From assembly GCA_004557545.1 (NCBI GenBank), contig SFGV01000002.1, positions 41,102-105,101 on the forward strand: a DNA stretch of 64,000 bases. The letters run 5' to 3'. Source of the DNA: Succinatimonas hippei (lineage in GTDB: Bacteria; Pseudomonadota; Gammaproteobacteria; Enterobacterales; Succinivibrionaceae). The notes under the pieces are model-generated. The model had not been told where the DNA came from and ran no database searches. It was given only the letters and a program-made list of their open reading frames with translations. This document shows, in pieces, positions 27,192-35,981 of this stretch. Each line of letters begins with the position of its first letter. Positions within the stretch are counted from its first letter, which is position 1. The position numbers were made by a program, and so were the translations under genes.

Positions 27192-27227
27192 ATAACTGGC
27201 AAAAAGTTCTGAATAAAATCACTCAAA

Positions 27228-27256
27228 CAAACAAAACGGGCCGCGAACGCGGCCCG
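27228..27256 (-). terminator. Terminator of the map-glnD-dapD operon
   Basis: An 8-bp stem CGGGCCGC/GCGGCCCG with a GAAC loop lies 24 bases after the dapD stop on the minus strand, followed by TTTTGT. It may also stop the exported-protein transcript from the other side. Confidence 0.75.
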
Positions 27257-27279
27257 ATGTGTAACAGGACTATTTCAAA

Positions 27280-28125
27280 TCAGCCATGGATCTCATCCAT
27301 GGTCTCGCGAAGCAGGCTGTTTATGCCAACCTTTGAGAGGGTACGCTCATCAACGTGCTTTACGATGATCGCGGCGTAAAGTGAGTACTTGCCATCCTTT
27401 GAGGGCAGGTTGCCCGCGACAACTACTGAGTGCGGAGGCACGTAGCCATAAGAGATCTCGCCGGTCGTACGGTCATAGATACGGGTCGATTTGCCAAGGA
27501 AAACGCCCATTGAAATCACTGAGCCTTCACCTACGATGCATCCTTCAACCACCTCGGAACGCGCGCCGATGAAGCAGTTGTCCTCGATAATGGTAGGACC
27601 TGCCTGAACCGGCTCAAGCACTCCGCCAATGCCGGCGCCGCCGGCGATATGCACGTTTTTGCCAACCTGAGCGCAGGATCCTACGGTAGCCCATGTATCA
27701 ACCATGGTACCGGCTCCGACATGGGCACCGACATTGACAAATGAAGGCATGAGCACGGCGGTAGGCTCGATGTAGGCTCCGCGGCGCACTACGGCGCCCG
27801 GACAGACACGAAGTCCTTCGCTTTCAAAACGGGCAGTGTCATAACCGTTGAACTTGAGCGGAACCTTGTCAAAATAAGCTCCGCCAGGCATGGTGTTGAT
27901 CTCGGATTTATGCAGTCTGAAGGAGAGCAGCACGGCCTTCTTGACCCACTGGTTGGTCTGCCACTGTCCGTCCTTTTTCTCAGCCACACGGAGTAAACCA
28001 CGATCCAGTCCGTCAAAAACCTGCTCTACAGCGTCCCTGACGTCCGCGGGAGCGTTATCGGGACTAATGGATGAGCGGTTTTCAAACGCGTCATCAATGA
28101 TCCCCTGTAAATCTTGAAGTGACAT
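27280..28125 (-). CDS. dapD: 2,3,4,5-tetrahydropyridine-2,6-dicarboxylate N-succinyltransferase
   Basis: Succinyl-CoA-dependent step of lysine and diaminopimelate synthesis. A left-handed beta-helix of hexapeptide repeats covers about residues 105-225 (VLMPSFVNVGAHVGAGTMVD, NVHIAGGAGIGG), and the conserved C-terminal VKHVDERTL is present. Length 281 residues (E. coli 274). AAGGAAAT precedes the ATG. It sits 42 bases after glnD, in a map-glnD-dapD order also known in enterics. Confidence 0.97.
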   Translation of the reverse strand: MSLQDLQGIIDDAFENRSSISPDNAPADVRDAVEQVFDGLDRGLLRVAEKKDGQWQTNQWVKKAVLLSFRLHKSEINTMPGGAYFDKVPLKFNGYDTARFESEGLRVCPGAVVRRGAYIEPTAVLMPSFVNVGAHVGAGTMVDTWATVGSCAQVGKNVHIAGGAGIGGVLEPVQAGPTIIEDNCFIGARSEVVEGCIVGEGSVISMGVFLGKSTRIYDRTTGEISYGYVPPHSVVVAGNLPSKDGKYSLYAAIIVKHVDERTLSKVGINSLLRETMDEIHG

Positions 28126-28167
28126 TTGTATTTCCTTTGTCTTTGTAAATAAAAAGGGGCGCTATAT

Positions 28168-30810
28168 TCAGTCCAGCCCTTTATGAAGGGCCGCGGAGAG
28201 CTCGGTCTTCTTAGCTTCATTTAGAGGCAGACCGTTTTCATCAGTTACGGTAAAGAAGTCATCAGCACGTTCGCCTGTCGTGTTGATTCTGGCCGCCGAG
28301 ATCAGACAGCCGCATCTCCCGAGAATAATGCCAATCTTAGCCAGCAGCCCTTCGCCGTCAAGGGTTGATACCTCAAATGATGAATGCCCGGAGCTTTCAT
28401 CGGTAAGGAAATTTATCCTGGTCGGGACAGTGAATAAACTTTGTGAATGCCTTGTCACTTCAACATCTGAGACCGGTTGCTCAAACTGCGAGAGTATGGC
28501 TTTGCGAAGGTTGTTGAGCCGGTCATTGTCAAGTGGCATGTTTTTTCGATTTTGGAATTTAATGGTGCAAAGAACACAATTATGGTGCGTTAAAAAGAAC
28601 TGTGCACTAAATACGTTCAGGTGGCGGCGTGCCATTACGGCAGCGACTGATCCGAAGAACATTGGCGAGGTACTGCGGTAGTAAAGCAGAAGCTCAGTTC
28701 CAAGGGCCCCAAGCTGGGCAAACAGAATAAGCGGCTTGTCCTTGTTCTGGTATCGCAGGATGTTTCTCGCGTGCCATTTGATCTCAACCGGCTGATAGTG
28801 GAGAAAGTATGGGGTCGGGAACTGGGCAAAATAGCGCAGGAGATCCGATTTGCGTAATTCAGGCGTACTTTCGATGATGAGCTGCTGGTTCTCCTGAGCC
28901 TGAAGGCTTGTATCAAGCGCGCTTTCCTGACCACGGCGCAAAACCTGTCTTGTGGAGATATAGAGCTGCTTGAATATGCTGTCCTTCCAGGAGTTCCACT
29001 CATTTTCATTGGTGGCGCTGATATCGGCCACGGTAAGACAGTAGAGCATGTTCAGATGCTCCTCGTCCTTTACGGTGGCGGCGAAGTTGTTTATAACCTC
29101 AGGATCGGCAATATCGCGTCTTGTCGCTATGCTTGAGAAGAGCAGGTGATTGCGTATGGTCCAGGTTATAAGCTCGGTCTGATAGGGGGCAAAGCTGTGC
29201 AGACGGCAGAAATTGTAGGCTTCCTTGGCGCCTTCCTCAGCGTGATGTCCGCCATGTCCCTTGCCTATGTCATGCAAAAATGCGGCGACGTTTAGAAGAC
29301 CAGGCTCTGAGAGCTGGTGTATAACCGCGCTGAAGGAAGAGAATACAGGGTTGTCTGAGTGCACAAGCGTGACCAGATTGGTAAGCGCCCTGATGGTATG
29401 CTCATCGACCGAGAACATATGGAACATGTCAAACTGGGTCAGCCCCTCAATGCGCTCCCATTGTGGCATATAGGCCGAAATAACTCTGGTCTCGTGCATC
29501 AGTGGCAGCGCGACGGTCAGACTTTCCGGATCGGTCAGTACCTGTTTGAAAATTTCACGACAACGCGGGATCTCGATTAGAAACTGTGTAAGATCGCGCC
29601 GGCTTTCTCTCAGAGCCTTGAGGCAGTTTACATGAATATCCCTGATCCCGTTGTGCTTGGCGATGATCCTGAACAACTCCACCATCATTCCGGGTTCATT
29701 GTGGAAGAGATCGTGGTCGAGTATGTCTATGTACTTGCCGCGCTGCACAAAATAGCTGTTGATGAATACCGGCTCGGCCTCACCGTCAAGCTCGCCTTTT
29801 ATGGCAATGGTCTCAAGCTGCAGGACGATTTCACTAAGCTCCCTTACACGTCTGAAGGTGCGGAAAAGCGAGCGCATCATGGTCTCCACGGGACCATTAC
29901 CTTTTTCTCCATACCCAAGCATAGCCGCGGTAGCCTTCTGACAGTCAAGAGTCAGACGGTTGCTGCCCCCTGAGCAGATGTTAAGTGCGTATCGCACTTC
30001 AAAGAGAAAAAGCCGGCATTCGATGAGCTCACCGTACTCGTCATCGGTAAGCAGACCCGCCGAGAGCATGGCTTCGGTATCTCTGGCTTTAAAGTGCAAC
30101 GCTGCTATCCACTGCAGTACCTGAATGTCGCGCAGCCCGCCCGGGTTGTTTTTGACATCAGGCTCGATGGAATAGACGGTGTCCTTGTACTGATGGTAGC
30201 GTTCCTGCTGTTCCTTTACCTTTGCGTCAAGGAAACGGCGGGAATCCCATGACAGATCCTGATCCACGCACTTTAAAAGATACGACATGACATCTCTTGA
30301 GCCCGCGATGAGGTGATTCTCAAGCAGGTTGGTTCTTACAGTGATGTCAGCCCTTGCCTCGATGATCGTGTCGTGAACCGTGCGTACGGAGGATCCCAGA
30401 TCAAGCTTGATATCCCATAGAAATGAGATGAATGACTCGATCTTTGTACCATCACTATCGCCAATCTCTTCATTTGAGCTGACAAGCAGGATGTCGATGT
30501 CAGATCCGGGAAACATTTCGGCCCGGCCGTAGCCGCCGACGGCCATCAGAGCCAGGGCTCCGCTCTCACCAAGTCCGAATTGAAGAAAAAGGCGGCGCAG
30601 AAGCGAATCGTAAAAAGCGGTGCGGCAGTCAAGCAGTTCCAAAACCCCAAAGCCCTGTTTAAAACAGTCCGAAAGGTAGTCCTGAAATCTTGAGAGCAGG
30701 GCGCGGCAGGATTTGACATCGTAGATATCTGCATCCTGCTCATCAAAAGGACAGCTCCGCCCCGGGGTGCCTTCGATGGTTTTTCTGGGTACGTTTATGC
30801 TCTCAAACAT
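28168..30810 (-). CDS. glnD: Bifunctional PII uridylyltransferase / uridylyl-removing enzyme
   Basis: Nitrogen sensor that uridylylates PII proteins when glutamine is low and removes UMP when it is high. Nucleotidyltransferase motif VGGYGRAEMFPGSDIDIL at about 91-108; HD hydrolase motif FLHDIGKGHGGHH near residue 515; two C-terminal ACT domains (about 700-780 and 810-880) that bind glutamine. Length 880 residues (E. coli 890). A perfect AGGAGG lies 7 bases before the ATG. No PII or glutamine synthetase gene is in the window. Confidence 0.96.
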   Translation of the reverse strand: MFESINVPRKTIEGTPGRSCPFDEQDADIYDVKSCRALLSRFQDYLSDCFKQGFGVLELLDCRTAFYDSLLRRLFLQFGLGESGALALMAVGGYGRAEMFPGSDIDILLVSSNEEIGDSDGTKIESFISFLWDIKLDLGSSVRTVHDTIIEARADITVRTNLLENHLIAGSRDVMSYLLKCVDQDLSWDSRRFLDAKVKEQQERYHQYKDTVYSIEPDVKNNPGGLRDIQVLQWIAALHFKARDTEAMLSAGLLTDDEYGELIECRLFLFEVRYALNICSGGSNRLTLDCQKATAAMLGYGEKGNGPVETMMRSLFRTFRRVRELSEIVLQLETIAIKGELDGEAEPVFINSYFVQRGKYIDILDHDLFHNEPGMMVELFRIIAKHNGIRDIHVNCLKALRESRRDLTQFLIEIPRCREIFKQVLTDPESLTVALPLMHETRVISAYMPQWERIEGLTQFDMFHMFSVDEHTIRALTNLVTLVHSDNPVFSSFSAVIHQLSEPGLLNVAAFLHDIGKGHGGHHAEEGAKEAYNFCRLHSFAPYQTELITWTIRNHLLFSSIATRRDIADPEVINNFAATVKDEEHLNMLYCLTVADISATNENEWNSWKDSIFKQLYISTRQVLRRGQESALDTSLQAQENQQLIIESTPELRKSDLLRYFAQFPTPYFLHYQPVEIKWHARNILRYQNKDKPLILFAQLGALGTELLLYYRSTSPMFFGSVAAVMARRHLNVFSAQFFLTHHNCVLCTIKFQNRKNMPLDNDRLNNLRKAILSQFEQPVSDVEVTRHSQSLFTVPTRINFLTDESSGHSSFEVSTLDGEGLLAKIGIILGRCGCLISAARINTTGERADDFFTVTDENGLPLNEAKKTELSAALHKGLD

Positions 30811-30832
30811 GCCTGAGCCTCCTCACTGAAAA

Positions 30833-31636
30833 TCAGTGATGGATAAAGCGGGGAAAATCCTCGTCCTTGCGCAAAGTCAGGATCTCGCATCCGTCATCGG
30901 TAACCAGCAGAGTGTGCTCGAACTGGGCAGACGGCTGGTGATCGGCGGTGGTTACGGTCCATCCGTTCTTGTGGTTGATCCTGCACTTGCTGGTACCGGC
31001 GTTGATCATCGGCTCAATGGTAAAGCACATTCCTTTCTCAATGAGCAGATCGTAATTGTTTCTGTAATGAAGCACTTGGGGATCTTCGTGGAAGCCCAGA
31101 CCAATTCCGTGACCGCAATAGTCTCTTACGATTGAGAATTTGTAACGATCTGCAATCTTCTGAATGGCGTCTCCGATCTCGGTAAGATTTGAACCGGGAC
31201 GGACGGTTTTTATCGCGGCGTACATGGACTCCTGAGTGCACTTGACTAAAAGCTCATTTCTCAGAGAGGTATGACCGCCTACTATGTACATCTTGGAGGT
31301 GTCCCCATGATAACCGTCTTTTAAGACTGTGACGTCGATATTGACTATATCGCCGTTGCGCAGGCGCTGGACACCGGGTATCCCGTGGCACACGACCTCA
31401 TTGACGCTGATGCAGGTCGCCTTTGGGTAGCCTTCATAGCCCAGATCGGCCGATTTGGCGTGCTGGGTATTCTCAATGTAATCGAGCATGCGATCGTCAA
31501 GCTCGCCTGTTGTAACACCGGCTACAACAAAAGGCCCTATGTATTCGAGCACCTGCGCGGCGAGCGCTCCGGCGACACGCATTTTTTCAATTTCTGATGG
31601 TGACTTTAATGATATTTCTGGCTTTCTGCTACTCAT
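30833..31636 (-). CDS. map: Type I methionine aminopeptidase
   Basis: Removes the initiator methionine from new proteins. The five metal ligands are visible: Asp in VNIDVTVL and in HGDTSKM, His in GHGIGLGFHEDP, Glu in FTIEPMI and Glu in QFEHTLLV. Length 267 residues (E. coli 264). It is divergent from rpsB, the usual arrangement in gammaproteobacteria, and leads the map-glnD-dapD operon. Confidence 0.97.
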   Translation of the reverse strand: MSSRKPEISLKSPSEIEKMRVAGALAAQVLEYIGPFVVAGVTTGELDDRMLDYIENTQHAKSADLGYEGYPKATCISVNEVVCHGIPGVQRLRNGDIVNIDVTVLKDGYHGDTSKMYIVGGHTSLRNELLVKCTQESMYAAIKTVRPGSNLTEIGDAIQKIADRYKFSIVRDYCGHGIGLGFHEDPQVLHYRNNYDLLIEKGMCFTIEPMINAGTSKCRINHKNGWTVTTADHQPSAQFEHTLLVTDDGCEILTLRKDEDFPRFIHH

Positions 31637-31746
31637 CTTAAAACCTTGCTAAATCCAAGTCTCAGCTTAAGTATACCCGTAATCAGGCCATCGATTTCTA
31701 ACGAGACCCATACGGGAGCGCTGTTGAACGCCCAAAAGTGAAAAGA

Positions 31747-31752
31747 ATTCTA
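31747..31752 (-). promoter_or_regulatory. Candidate -10 element for map
   Basis: TAGAAT on the minus strand would start transcription near 31740, about 105 bases before map. The -35 region is poor. The dyad at 31780-31798 lies just upstream of it, at about -40 to -58. Confidence 0.35.
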
Positions 31753-31779
31753 GCCGAATGCACGGCGGGTAAGACAGAA

Positions 31780-31798
31780 AACGCAAATCATTTGCGTT
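31780..31798. promoter_or_regulatory. 19-bp perfect dyad, possible operator
   Basis: AACGCAAAT-C-ATTTGCGTT is a perfect inverted repeat with one central base. The half-site ACGCAAA/TTTGCGT is that of the PurR and LacI family, though PurR sites have a two-base CG centre, giving 16 bp. It lies between divergent map and rpsB, outside both -10 elements. A looser copy lies at 831-848. Confidence 0.55.
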
Positions 31799-31856
31799 AA
31801 TTAGCCATCAATCCTGGAAACAGCATAAATTATGGGGGAGTCAAATTTGATCCGTT

Positions 31857-31885
31857 TTGAAAAATAAGCGGCTTTATGCTAGAAT
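31857..31885 (+). promoter_or_regulatory. rpsB promoter
   Basis: TTGAAA (31857-31862), a 17-bp spacer, and TAGAAT (31880-31885) preceded by TGC, an extended -10. This is the best sigma-70 match in the window, and it suits a strong ribosomal promoter. Transcription would start near 31892. Confidence 0.8.
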
Positions 31886-31891
31886 GCAGTG

Positions 31892-32034
31892 CTTTTATGT
31901 CTTTGGCATTTAAGCTTAACTTTTTGATTTTTTTGTAAAACACACACTGTCTTATCAACATTGTGCCCGGGGTGCCGCGTTAGCGGTTGGGCAAGTGGGG
32001 CAGTGGAGGCACAACCCTTAAAAGAGGTATAAAA
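31892..32034 (+). ncRNA. Structured rpsB 5' leader (S2 autoregulatory type)
   Basis: A leader of about 140 nt. TTGTGCC (31961-31967) can pair with GGCACAA (32008-32014), enclosing a CCGC-GTTA-GCGG hairpin (31975-31986) and a G-rich stretch, just before the AGAGG ribosome site. A conserved rpsB leader used for S2 autoregulation is known in gammaproteobacteria. That this is the same element is inferred from position and foldability. Confidence 0.6.
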
Positions 32035-32811
32035 ATGTCATCCGTTACTATGCGCGACATGCTCAAGGCCGGCGTTCACTTCGGTCACCAGACCCGTTAC
32101 TGGAACCCTAAGATGAAACAGTACATCTTTGGTGCCAGAAACGGCATTCATATCATCAATCTGGATAAGACCGTTCAGTGCTATGAGGACGCCTTAAACT
32201 TCCTTAGCAGCGTTGTCGCGCACAAGGGCAAGATCCTGTTTGTCGGCACCAAACGCGCTGCCTGCGATCAGGTCGGTCCTGCCGCTACCGCCTGCGGTCA
32301 GTTCTATGTTGACCACCGCTGGCTGGGCGGCATGCTCACCAACTGGAAGACCGTTCGTCAGTCAATCAAGCGCCTTAAGGATCTCGAGACCGAGAGCCAG
32401 GACGGCACTTTTGAAAAACTGACCAAGAAAGAAGCTCTTCTGCGTACCCGCGATCTGAACAAACTTAACCGTTCACTCGGCGGTATCAAGGATATGGGCG
32501 GTCTTCCTGATGCCCTTTTCGTCATCGACGCCGAAGTTGAGCACATCGCTATCAAGGAAGCCAACAATCTGGGCATCCCTGTTGTAGCTGTTGTCGATAC
32601 CAACTCCGATCCTGATGGCGTTAACTATGTCATCCCGGGAAATGACGACGCCATTCGCGCCATCGAGCTTTACTACAAGGGTGTGGTTGAGGCAATCAAC
32701 AACGCCCGTGCCCAGCTCGTGGCTGACGAACAGGCTGCCAAGGAGGCCGCGCAGGCCGAGCAGGACAAGGGCGCCGAGAGCGCTGCCCCTGCCGAGAAGG
32801 CTGCCGAATAA
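32035..32811 (+). CDS. rpsB: 30S ribosomal protein S2
   Basis: Ribosomal protein uS2. MRDMLKAGVHFGHQTRYWNP at the N-terminus and VVAVVDTNSDPDG in the C-terminal half are diagnostic. Length 258 residues, with an Ala/Glu-rich tail. The ATG at 32035 has AGAGGT 8 bases upstream; the frame is open to 31987 but that lies in the leader RNA. First gene of rpsB-tsf and of the long downstream cluster. Confidence 0.98.
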   Translation: MSSVTMRDMLKAGVHFGHQTRYWNPKMKQYIFGARNGIHIINLDKTVQCYEDALNFLSSVVAHKGKILFVGTKRAACDQVGPAATACGQFYVDHRWLGGMLTNWKTVRQSIKRLKDLETESQDGTFEKLTKKEALLRTRDLNKLNRSLGGIKDMGGLPDALFVIDAEVEHIAIKEANNLGIPVVAVVDTNSDPDGVNYVIPGNDDAIRAIELYYKGVVEAINNARAQLVADEQAAKEAAQAEQDKGAESAAPAEKAAE

Positions 32812-32836
32812 AAGGCATCTTTCTTTCCAGAAGCAA

Positions 32837-32921
32837 TGCGGGGGCATTCTGCCCCCGCAGGCGGGTTTTCAGGAAGCCCGCCAGGATTTTGAACTGCAAG
32901 GCCGGAATTCCGGTCTTTTTT
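32837..32921 (+). terminator. Three hairpins between rpsB and tsf, last one attenuator-like
   Basis: Stem 1 is a perfect 10-bp pair TGCGGGGGCA/TGCCCCCGCA with a 3-nt loop (32837-32859). Stem 2 is GGCGGG/CCCGCC (32860-32882). Stem 3, GGCCGG-AATT-CCGGTC, is followed by six T (32900-32921). The last looks like a partial terminator that would set the S2 to EF-Ts ratio, since tsf follows without another obvious promoter. Confidence 0.65.
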
Positions 32922-32940
32922 GAACTGAGGATTTGAAGAT

Positions 32941-33831
32941 ATGGCAAACATTACTGCCGCAATGGTTAAGGAACTGCGTGATGCCACCGGTGCCGGAATG
33001 ATGGACTGCAAGAAAGCTCTGGTCGCCGCCAATGGCGATATGCAGGCAGCGATTGACGCGATGCGTAAGAGCGGCGCAGCGAAGGCTGCCAAAAAGGCCG
33101 GACGTATCGCCGCCGAAGGCGTTATCGCAGTAGCCCGTGATGGCAACAAGGTTGCGATGGTTGAGGTTAACACCGAGACCGACTTTGCGGCCAAGAACGA
33201 GCAGTTCCAGGCTTTTGCCCAGAAGGCGGCTGACGCCGCTCTCAAAGCCGGCACTGAGGACATTGAGGCCATCAAGGCCGCTCCTTTTGGTGACGGACAG
33301 ACCGTAGGCGAGGCTCTTACCGCTCTTATCGCCAAGGTCGGTGAGAATATGCACCTGCGCCGCGCCGCTTACATCAACGCCGCCGCTGATGATACCGTTG
33401 CTGTATATCTTCACTCCAACAAGCGTATCGGCGTCATAACCGTACTCAAGGGCGGTGATGAGACTCTGGCCAAGGATGTCGCCATGCACGCCTGTGCTAT
33501 GAAGCCAGATTTCCTCAAGCCTTCTGATGTTGATCCTGCTGTGGTTGAGCACGAGCGTCAGGTTCAGATTGACATCGCTGTTCAGTCAGGCAAGCCGCAC
33601 GATATAGCCGTAAAGATGGTCGAAGGCCGTATGCGCAAGTTCACCGGCGAGGTTTCGCTTACCGGTCAGCCTTTCGTTAAGGATCCTTCAATCACCGTAG
33701 GCGAACTCCTCAAACAGCATAATGCCGACGCAGTCGCGTTCAAGCGTCTCGAGGTCGGTGAGGGCGTTGAGAAGAAGAAGGAAGACTTCGCAGCTGAAGT
33801 TCAGGCTCAGATCGCTGAAGCCAAGAAATAA
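32941..33831 (+). CDS. tsf: Elongation factor Ts
   Basis: Guanine-nucleotide exchange factor for EF-Tu. N-terminal UBA domain with LRDATGAGMMDCKKAL; VNTETDFAAKNEQF is the conserved core contact for EF-Tu. Length 296 residues (E. coli 283). Follows rpsB after 129 bases with the hairpins above. Confidence 0.98.
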   Translation: MANITAAMVKELRDATGAGMMDCKKALVAANGDMQAAIDAMRKSGAAKAAKKAGRIAAEGVIAVARDGNKVAMVEVNTETDFAAKNEQFQAFAQKAADAALKAGTEDIEAIKAAPFGDGQTVGEALTALIAKVGENMHLRRAAYINAAADDTVAVYLHSNKRIGVITVLKGGDETLAKDVAMHACAMKPDFLKPSDVDPAVVEHERQVQIDIAVQSGKPHDIAVKMVEGRMRKFTGEVSLTGQPFVKDPSITVGELLKQHNADAVAFKRLEVGEGVEKKKEDFAAEVQAQIAEAKK

Positions 33832-33851
33832 CTGATAAGGGGTGCCTTGAG

Positions 33852-34577
33852 ATGGCTTCGCAAAATTCAGGCAGGCCGCGCCGCATCCTCCTCAAAATCT
33901 CCGGCGAAGCTCTCGCCGGAGAGCTCGGGTTCGGCATAGATCCGGCAATCCTATCAGACATAGCCTCCAGTGTGCTTGAGGTTCGCTCACGCGGAGTTCA
34001 GACCGCGCTCGTCATCGGAGGCGGAAATATATTCCGCGGAGCGGAACTCCAGCGTTCGGGTTTTGATCGCGTGACCGGTGACCAGATGGGCATGCTTGCC
34101 ACCATCATGAACGGTCTGGCCATGCGGGAGGAACTTAAGCGTCAGGGCGGCAACGCCGTAGTCATGAGCGCTTACGGGATTCCATCCATAACTACTCAGT
34201 ATTCCGCGTCCATCGGACGCGAGCTTCTTGCGTCAGGCGCCACTGTGATCTGCTCAGGCGGCACCGGATCGCCTTTCTTCACCACGGATACCGGAGCTGT
34301 GCTCCGCGCCATTGAACTTCAGTGTGACGAGGTGCTCAAAGCTACCAAAGTCGATGGAGTATATTCGGCTGATCCGGTGAAGGATCCCAAAGCCACGCGC
34401 TTTGACAGTCTCAGTTTTGGCGAGGTAATGCAAAAACAGCTTAAGGTCATGGATCTTACTGCCTTTGCTCTTGCCAGCGAACATCACATGCCAATCAGAG
34501 TATTTTCAATGAAGAAACCCGGAGCATTCGTCAGGGCCGCCTGCGGTAATGACGAGGGAACGCTGGTTTCAGGCTAA
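33852..34577 (+). CDS. pyrH: UMP kinase
   Basis: Hexameric amino-acid-kinase-fold enzyme that phosphorylates UMP for pyrimidine nucleotides. Motifs RILLKISGEAL, VIGGGNIFRG and TDTGAVLRAIE are present. Length 241 residues, the same as E. coli. Twenty bases after tsf. Confidence 0.98.
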   Translation: MASQNSGRPRRILLKISGEALAGELGFGIDPAILSDIASSVLEVRSRGVQTALVIGGGNIFRGAELQRSGFDRVTGDQMGMLATIMNGLAMREELKRQGGNAVVMSAYGIPSITTQYSASIGRELLASGATVICSGGTGSPFFTTDTGAVLRAIELQCDEVLKATKVDGVYSADPVKDPKATRFDSLSFGEVMQKQLKVMDLTAFALASEHHMPIRVFSMKKPGAFVRAACGNDEGTLVSG

Positions 34578-34587
34578 GGAGTTAAAA

Positions 34588-35145
34588 ATGCTTAATGACG
34601 TAAAGAAAGATGCCAAAGACCGCATGGATAAAGCCATCAAGTCACTCGATGTGCGTTTATCAAAGGTCAGAACCGGCCGTGCCTCACCGGCGCTGCTTGA
34701 CGGGATCATGGTTGAATATTACGGCTCTCAGACTCCGTTGCGTCAGGTTGCCCAGGTTAATGTCGAGGATGCCCGTACACTGAAGATCAGCGTTTTTGAC
34801 CGCAACGCGACCAAGGAAGTCGAGAGAGCGATTCAGAAATCCGATCTGGGACTTAATCCGGTTGTTACATCATCCGAGATCAGAGTTCCGCTTCCTCCTT
34901 TGACCGAAGAGCGCCGCAAGGAGCTTGTAAAGGTAGTTAAAGGCGAGGTTGAGCAGTGCAAGGTTGAGATCCGCAATGTCCGCCGCGACGCTAACAACGC
35001 TTTAAAGGAACTTCAGAAATCAAAGGAGATCTCTGAAGACGAGCAGCGTTCAGCCGAGCAGGAAATTCAGAAACTTACCGATGCCGCTGTCAAGAAGAGC
35101 GATGAGCTCTTTGATGGTAAACAGAAAGAGCTGATGGCTATCTGA
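34588..35145 (+). CDS. frr: Ribosome recycling factor
   Basis: Splits post-termination ribosomes together with EF-G. RTGRASPALLDGI and PLPPLTEERRKELVK are conserved RRF segments. Length 185 residues. The ATG at 34588 has AAGGAG 7 bases before it; the frame runs back into pyrH to 34549, which I discard. Confidence 0.98.
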   Translation: MLNDVKKDAKDRMDKAIKSLDVRLSKVRTGRASPALLDGIMVEYYGSQTPLRQVAQVNVEDARTLKISVFDRNATKEVERAIQKSDLGLNPVVTSSEIRVPLPPLTEERRKELVKVVKGEVEQCKVEIRNVRRDANNALKELQKSKEISEDEQRSAEQEIQKLTDAAVKKSDELFDGKQKELMAI

Positions 35146-35155
35146 AAAGTATCAC

Positions 35156-35905
35156 ATGCAGATCAGGCAAAAGGATGAGCGGGCTCATAGCTCCGTTCCT
35201 CATCATGTAGCGATTATCATGGACGGCAACGGCCGCTGGGCTACCTCCCGCGGATTCCCACGGGTAATGGGGCACCAGAAGGGCGCTGCCGCCGTGCGCC
35301 GCACCGTTGAGGCGGCGGCGTCACGCGGGATTGCCATCCTGACGCTCTTTGCCTTCTCAAGTGAGAACTGGAAGCGTCCGCGTACTGAGGTTAGCGCTCT
35401 GATGCAGCTCTTTATGCGCGCGCTTGACAAGGAAACTGAGCATCTGCGTGAGAACGGGATCAGACTGCATGTGCTTGGCGATGTTTCCGCGTTCTCAGAT
35501 TCTCTCAGGCAGCGTATTGCCCAGGCAGAGGAACGCACCCGTGACGGTCACAGAATGCTTCTGAACATCGCCGCCAACTACGGCGGCAGATGGGACATAG
35601 TTCAGGCCGCGCGCGCCGCGGCGGCCGATATCGCATCGGGCAGGCTTGAGAGTCACGATTTGAACGAGGAGCGCTTTGCGTCATACCTGGCCGAAAAAGA
35701 GGATGTTGATCTGCTAATCCGCACCGGCGGAGAGAAGAGGATCAGTAATTTCCTGATGTGGCAGACCTCATACAGCGAGATTTATTTTTCTGATACGCTC
35801 TGGCCAGATTACAGTTCACAAGATCTTGATCTGGCAATTGAATTCTTCAGGGGCCGCGAGCGTCGTTTCGGCATGACTTCAGCTCAGGTTGCAGATCCGC
35901 GATAA
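35156..35905 (+). CDS. uppS: Undecaprenyl diphosphate synthase (cis-prenyltransferase)
   Basis: Adds eight isoprene units to farnesyl diphosphate to make the C55 carrier for peptidoglycan and O-antigen. The catalytic Asp is in IIMDGNGRWA near residue 23; FAFSSENWKRP and DLLIRTGGEKRISNF are signatures. Length 249 residues. It uses the product of ispA in this window. Order frr-uppS-cdsA-dxr-rseP, the form common in Vibrio and Pseudomonas rather than E. coli. Confidence 0.97.
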   Translation: MQIRQKDERAHSSVPHHVAIIMDGNGRWATSRGFPRVMGHQKGAAAVRRTVEAAASRGIAILTLFAFSSENWKRPRTEVSALMQLFMRALDKETEHLRENGIRLHVLGDVSAFSDSLRQRIAQAEERTRDGHRMLLNIAANYGGRWDIVQAARAAAADIASGRLESHDLNEERFASYLAEKEDVDLLIRTGGEKRISNFLMWQTSYSEIYFSDTLWPDYSSQDLDLAIEFFRGRERRFGMTSAQVADPR

Positions 35906-35981
35906 AAGCGGGCGTCAGGTCATCACTATACTGACATATAAACTGATACAGAGGCGGCGCTGAATTGGCGCCGAATTTTTG

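Larger units (their letters stand above)
31637..32034. other. map/rpsB divergent intergenic region
   Basis: About 400 bases without a gene. It holds the map -10, the dyad, the rpsB promoter and the rpsB leader, each listed separately. Confidence 0.7.

Noticed and set aside
32673..33552. Long minus-strand frames over tsf
   Set aside because: Two overlapping antisense frames over a highly conserved gene; Ala/Ser-rich shadow translation.
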